Assembly (NCBI GenBank): GCA_947631075.1
Contig: CANRJU010000126.1
Location: 1-7,276 of the forward strand
Reading direction: 5' to 3'
DNA from: an uncultured Lachnospiraceae bacterium
Lineage (GTDB): Bacteria; Bacillota; Clostridia; Lachnospirales; Lachnospiraceae
Length of the DNA: 7,276 bases
A model generated the notes under the pieces. It searched no databases. It had not been told where the DNA came from and saw nothing but the letters and a program-made list of their open reading frames with translations. The stretch's first letter is position 1. Every line of letters begins with the position of its first letter. A program made the translations under genes and the position numbers. Of the stretch, positions 6,122-7,276 are shown piece by piece.

Positions 6122-7032
6122 GTTATATTCCCCCTGTTTCTTAAGATGCTCAACGCTTTATCTGCAATATGCTGTGCATCTGGAACTGCATTATAGCATT
6201 TAGGATTTTTGGATTTCGGAAAATCAGCAATTCCGTCTGCATAAATAAAGCTTCCCGGAACAGCGTGCATGAGCTCATATGCGATGTGTTCAGATGCACC
6301 ACAAATTACACGCCCTGCATCCGTGACCAAACCCAATGGCGTCTCCTTCAATGGCTCAATATATTTTTCGACATTAAATGGTTTAAGCCATGCAATATGA
6401 AATATATTTGCCTTTATCCCATATTCATTCAAAATACATTTTGCTTCAGAAAGATTTTGTCGTGCTTTTGAAATTCCAAAAAGGTTAATCTTAGCATCTT
6501 CGTATATTTCATCTTCTGTTTCATCCGTTTCGGTAAAAGCATCTCTGTGTTCGCTACAAAAAAACGGCTGTTCCTCCCGCATAAAAATTTCCCATGCATC
6601 AAGCCATTCGCCCGGTGTCATTGGTGCACAAACCTTCATTCCTGAAAAGTGCATGAACATACTGTGCAACATATCTGCATGATTGCAGTCCAATTTATCG
6701 CCACCTACTGCACGAATAAAAACCGGGGCGCTTTTCCCATATATTCCTTTAACCACAGATGCGAATGAAATAAATGGACTGGCGCCCATAAGCAGAAAAT
6801 TCTGAAATCTTACCACATACATTGAACGTCTGCCTGAGAGTGCAGCACCTATTGCAAAGTCTGCTGCCGCCGTTTCAGACATCGGTGTATCTATTACATT
6901 TTCATGGACAGGGATTGTGTTTGCCACTCCTCCAGGATCTTTTACACATTCTCCAAACAACATCCCATTGTTTTCACGGAGAAACTTATTGGTTGTTCCG
7001 TATATAATATCTCGTAGTGTTGGTTTATCCAT
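6118..7032 (-). CDS. TPP-dependent enzyme beta subunit (E1-beta / transketolase pyrimidine-domain-like)
   Basis: Carries the pyrimidine-binding domain of a two-subunit thiamine diphosphate enzyme, partner of the alpha subunit at 3080-3985. In 304 residues: LFGECVKDPGGVANT (25-39, family LFGEDVxxxGGVF), the key Glu53 in MSETA (51-55) that activates the cofactor, AIGAALSGRR (60-69), FISFASVVKG (88-97), a His118 in NHADM at the place of the family's HSQ histidine, GMKVCAPMTP (131-140), and a C-terminal domain with LKPFN and GLVTDAGRVICGA strands like the E1-beta transketolase C-terminal domain. Active-site residues are present. Start: GGAGGG at 7040-7045, seven bases from the ATG. It is the first cassette gene after fcl, and the composition drops here (17 GC in 60 at 6361-6420). 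In most operons alpha comes directly before beta; here beta is first and three genes intervene. Role inferred: transketolase-like or acyl transfer to a sugar. Confidence 0.88.
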   Translation of the reverse strand: MDKPTLRDIIYGTTNKFLRENNGMLFGECVKDPGGVANTIPVHENVIDTPMSETAAADFAIGAALSGRRSMYVVRFQNFLLMGASPFISFASVVKGIYGKSAPVFIRAVGGDKLDCNHADMLHSMFMHFSGMKVCAPMTPGEWLDAWEIFMREEQPFFCSEHRDAFTETDETEDEIYEDAKINLFGISKARQNLSEAKCILNEYGIKANIFHIAWLKPFNVEKYIEPLKETPLGLVTDAGRVICGASEHIAYELMHAVPGSFIYADGIADFPKSKNPKCYNAVPDAQHIADKALSILRNRGNIT

Positions 7033-7082
7033 TGACTAGCCCTCCATAATACTGTTTTTCAGTTATTGAAACATCTCTGGCA

Positions 7083-7276
7083 TTACACAGACCGCCTTTC
7101 ATTTTCGATATACCTCTCATACAACTCCCTGATTCCTTCCTCCAGCGATATCTGCGCCTTCCAGCCCAATTCATGAATTTTCGAGCTGTCGCAGATCCTT
7201 CTCATCATCCCGTCCGGCTTCGACGAATCCGTGACAATCTCCCCCTCAAACCCGGTTATCTTCCGGATCAGCTGCG
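7083..7276 (-). CDS. fcl: GDP-L-fucose synthase, C-terminal part (5' end outside window)
   Basis: GDP-4-keto-6-deoxymannose 3,5-epimerase/4-reductase, which makes GDP-L-fucose from the product of GDP-mannose 4,6-dehydratase. Only the last 63 residues are in the window. They match the family's end: TGFEGEIV, then DSSKPDGMMRRICD with the hallmark SKPDG motif, the KIHELGWKAQISLEEGI segment, and a final helix ending LYERYIEN. The catalytic Ser/Tyr/Lys and the Rossmann domain lie beyond the window, so intactness cannot be judged. Composition is GC-rich (34 of 60 at 7201-7260), like manC and unlike the eight genes between them. The stop is at 7085-7083, 50 bases before the TPP beta-subunit start. 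Confidence 0.9.
   Translation of the reverse strand, partial: QLIRKITGFEGEIVTDSSKPDGMMRRICDSSKIHELGWKAQISLEEGIRELYERYIENERRSV

Larger units (their letters stand above)
568..7082 (-). other. AT-rich eight-gene cassette between fcl and manC
   Basis: Eight same-direction genes with ATGA overlaps at 6118-6121 and 3080-3083, and gaps of 3 to 61 bases, suggest one transcript. Hand counts show 13 and 17 GC per 60 at 2341-2400 and 6361-6420, against 40 and 34 per 60 in manC (361-420) and fcl (7201-7260); the aldo/keto reductase is intermediate. The flanking genes share one pathway (GDP-mannose to GDP-fucose), so the cassette probably entered between them. I saw no flanking direct repeats, integrase, transposase or tRNA that would show how. 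Confidence 0.55.

Noticed and set aside
3080..7032. Reading the TPP pair as a pyruvate or branched-chain dehydrogenase complex
   Set aside because: No E2, lipoyl domain or E3 gene is present, the subunit genes are apart, and all neighbours are sugar enzymes.
7048..7067. Bulged hairpin (ACTG/CAGT core, five-base loop) between fcl and the TPP beta-subunit gene
   Set aside because: The stem is short and bulged and no U-run follows on the minus strand, so I do not call a terminator.

Overview
This window is part of a bacterial nucleotide-sugar / surface-polysaccharide locus. All ten recognisable genes lie on the minus strand, so the window reads right to left. Most genes have a strong purine-rich ribosome-binding site (GGAGG-type). 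The fcl and manC fragments resemble those of Clostridia, so an anaerobic Bacillota, perhaps of the Lachnospiraceae, is my best guess. That is an inference from style and not from a marker gene.

Layout in transcription order. The 3' end of a GDP-L-fucose synthase gene (fcl, 7276-7083) comes first. Then follow eight tightly packed genes: a thiamine-diphosphate (TPP) enzyme beta subunit of the 2-oxoacid dehydrogenase E1/transketolase type (7032-6118); a ribulose-phosphate 3-epimerase-like protein (6121-5474); a stand-alone DAHP synthase-like protein (5470-4658); an RraA/HMG-aldolase-like protein (4637-3999); the matching TPP enzyme alpha subunit (3985-3080); a KdsC-like HAD phosphatase (3083-2577); an extended-SDR nucleotide-sugar epimerase/dehydratase (2520-1441); and an aldo/keto reductase (1462-629). 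The window ends inside a mannose-1-phosphate guanylyltransferase gene (manC, 567-1). No RNA gene, insertion sequence, CRISPR array or convincing terminator was seen. No intergenic gap exceeds about 60 bases.

How the genes may work together. Fcl and ManC belong to GDP-mannose/GDP-fucose supply and are GC-rich. The genes between them are AT-rich and look like an inserted cassette. It holds dedicated copies of enzymes normally seen in central metabolism. The TPP enzyme and the epimerase could make or reshape a ketose or aldose phosphate. The DAHP synthase relative would join an aldose phosphate to phosphoenolpyruvate, giving a 3-deoxy-2-ulosonate phosphate. The KdsC-like phosphatase would dephosphorylate it. 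The RraA-like protein belongs to a family that acts on 4-hydroxy-2-oxo acids, the same compound class. The SDR and aldo/keto reductase would finish a sugar or sugar nucleotide. This parallels KDO synthesis (isomerase, PEP condensation, phosphatase) but with different enzymes and no visible cytidylyltransferase. I propose a pathway for an unusual 3-deoxy-ulosonic or higher-carbon/branched sugar for the cell surface; the product cannot be read from the sequence.

The oddest local structure is the SDR/aldo-keto reductase junction. The two frames overlap by 22 bases across a run of seven G (minus strand), the reductase lacks the usual N-terminal hairpin, and a one-base gain in the run would fuse both proteins.
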